A stretch of 64,000 nucleotides of DNA, taken from Zygaena filipendulae. Its lineage: Eukaryota; Arthropoda; Insecta; Lepidoptera; Zygaenidae. The translations under genes were made by a program, and so were the position numbers. A model generated the notes under the pieces. That model was given only the letters and a program-made list of their open reading frames with translations. It did not search any database and was not told the origin of the DNA. Where the stretch lies: positions 8,496,501 to 8,560,500 of the forward strand of contig OU015660.1 in NCBI GenBank assembly GCA_907165275.2, read 5' to 3'. Below are positions 63,875-64,000 of the stretch, piece by piece (position 1 is the first letter of the stretch; every line of letters starts with the position of its first letter).

Positions 63875-64000
63875 AAAAAACATTTTCATGTAAAATGTTG
63901 CCAAGACGAGACCATATGATTCGCACTGTCAAAAGTTATCAGATCTCATGTAGAGCCAAGCTTCTTACTCTACACGCCCTAATTTTAAAGGGCTTAACTT
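63875..64000. mobile_element. Start of a third foldback copy, cut by the window end
   Basis: AACATTTTCATGTAAAATG, TTGCCAAGACGAGACCAT and CTCATGTAGAGCCAAGCTT match the left arm of the elements at 7008 and 52997. Confidence 0.65.

Overview
The window is animal, insect DNA, and its repeat content points to a moth or butterfly (Lepidoptera). It is AT-rich, has long introns with GT/AG splice sites, and is crowded with copies of a lepidopteran non-autonomous Helitron (Lep1-like). In those copies the 5' end starts with TC, the 3' end is a CCGCGG hairpin followed by CTAG, and insertion is between A and T. The species cannot be named from the sequence. There is no bacterial-style gene packing, CRISPR array, rRNA gene or recognisable tRNA gene.

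Host gene, + strand: five exons of one CUB-domain gene lie at 8935-9161, 55530-55686, 55836-55895, 57278-57366 and 59911-60033. All junction phases agree. The first exon gives the C-terminal half of one CUB domain and the other four give one complete CUB domain. The protein is probably extracellular and resembles the insect genes annotated as suppressor-of-lurcher-1-like; that identity is tentative. The gene runs off both ends of the window. The intron between the first two visible exons is about 46.4 kb.

Nested genes, - strand: inside that intron I reconstructed four small genes, transcribed against the host gene, each encoding a short secreted protein (about 73, 73, 100 and 131 residues). 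All share one plan: a first coding exon that is essentially only the signal peptide, and phase-0 introns. Genes 1 (14916-17921) and 2 (26116-28194) are copies made by a tandem duplication (about 13690-20070 and 21880-33930). Gene 3 (35421-39477) is an older relative sharing an FVKRD motif and a short C-terminal exon beginning near FD. Gene 4 (42066-45093) has the same architecture but an acidic sequence. In gene 2 the second splice donor is lost, translation stops at the old boundary, and the former third exon is frameshifted.

The rest is mobile DNA: about 40 Helitron pieces, many small inverted-repeat elements (including two hAT-type copies with perfect 8-bp target duplications), several foldback elements, one dead Tc1/mariner element, a non-LTR retrotransposon-like fragment, segmental duplications and microsatellites. 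Several elements are nested, which gives a relative order of insertion.
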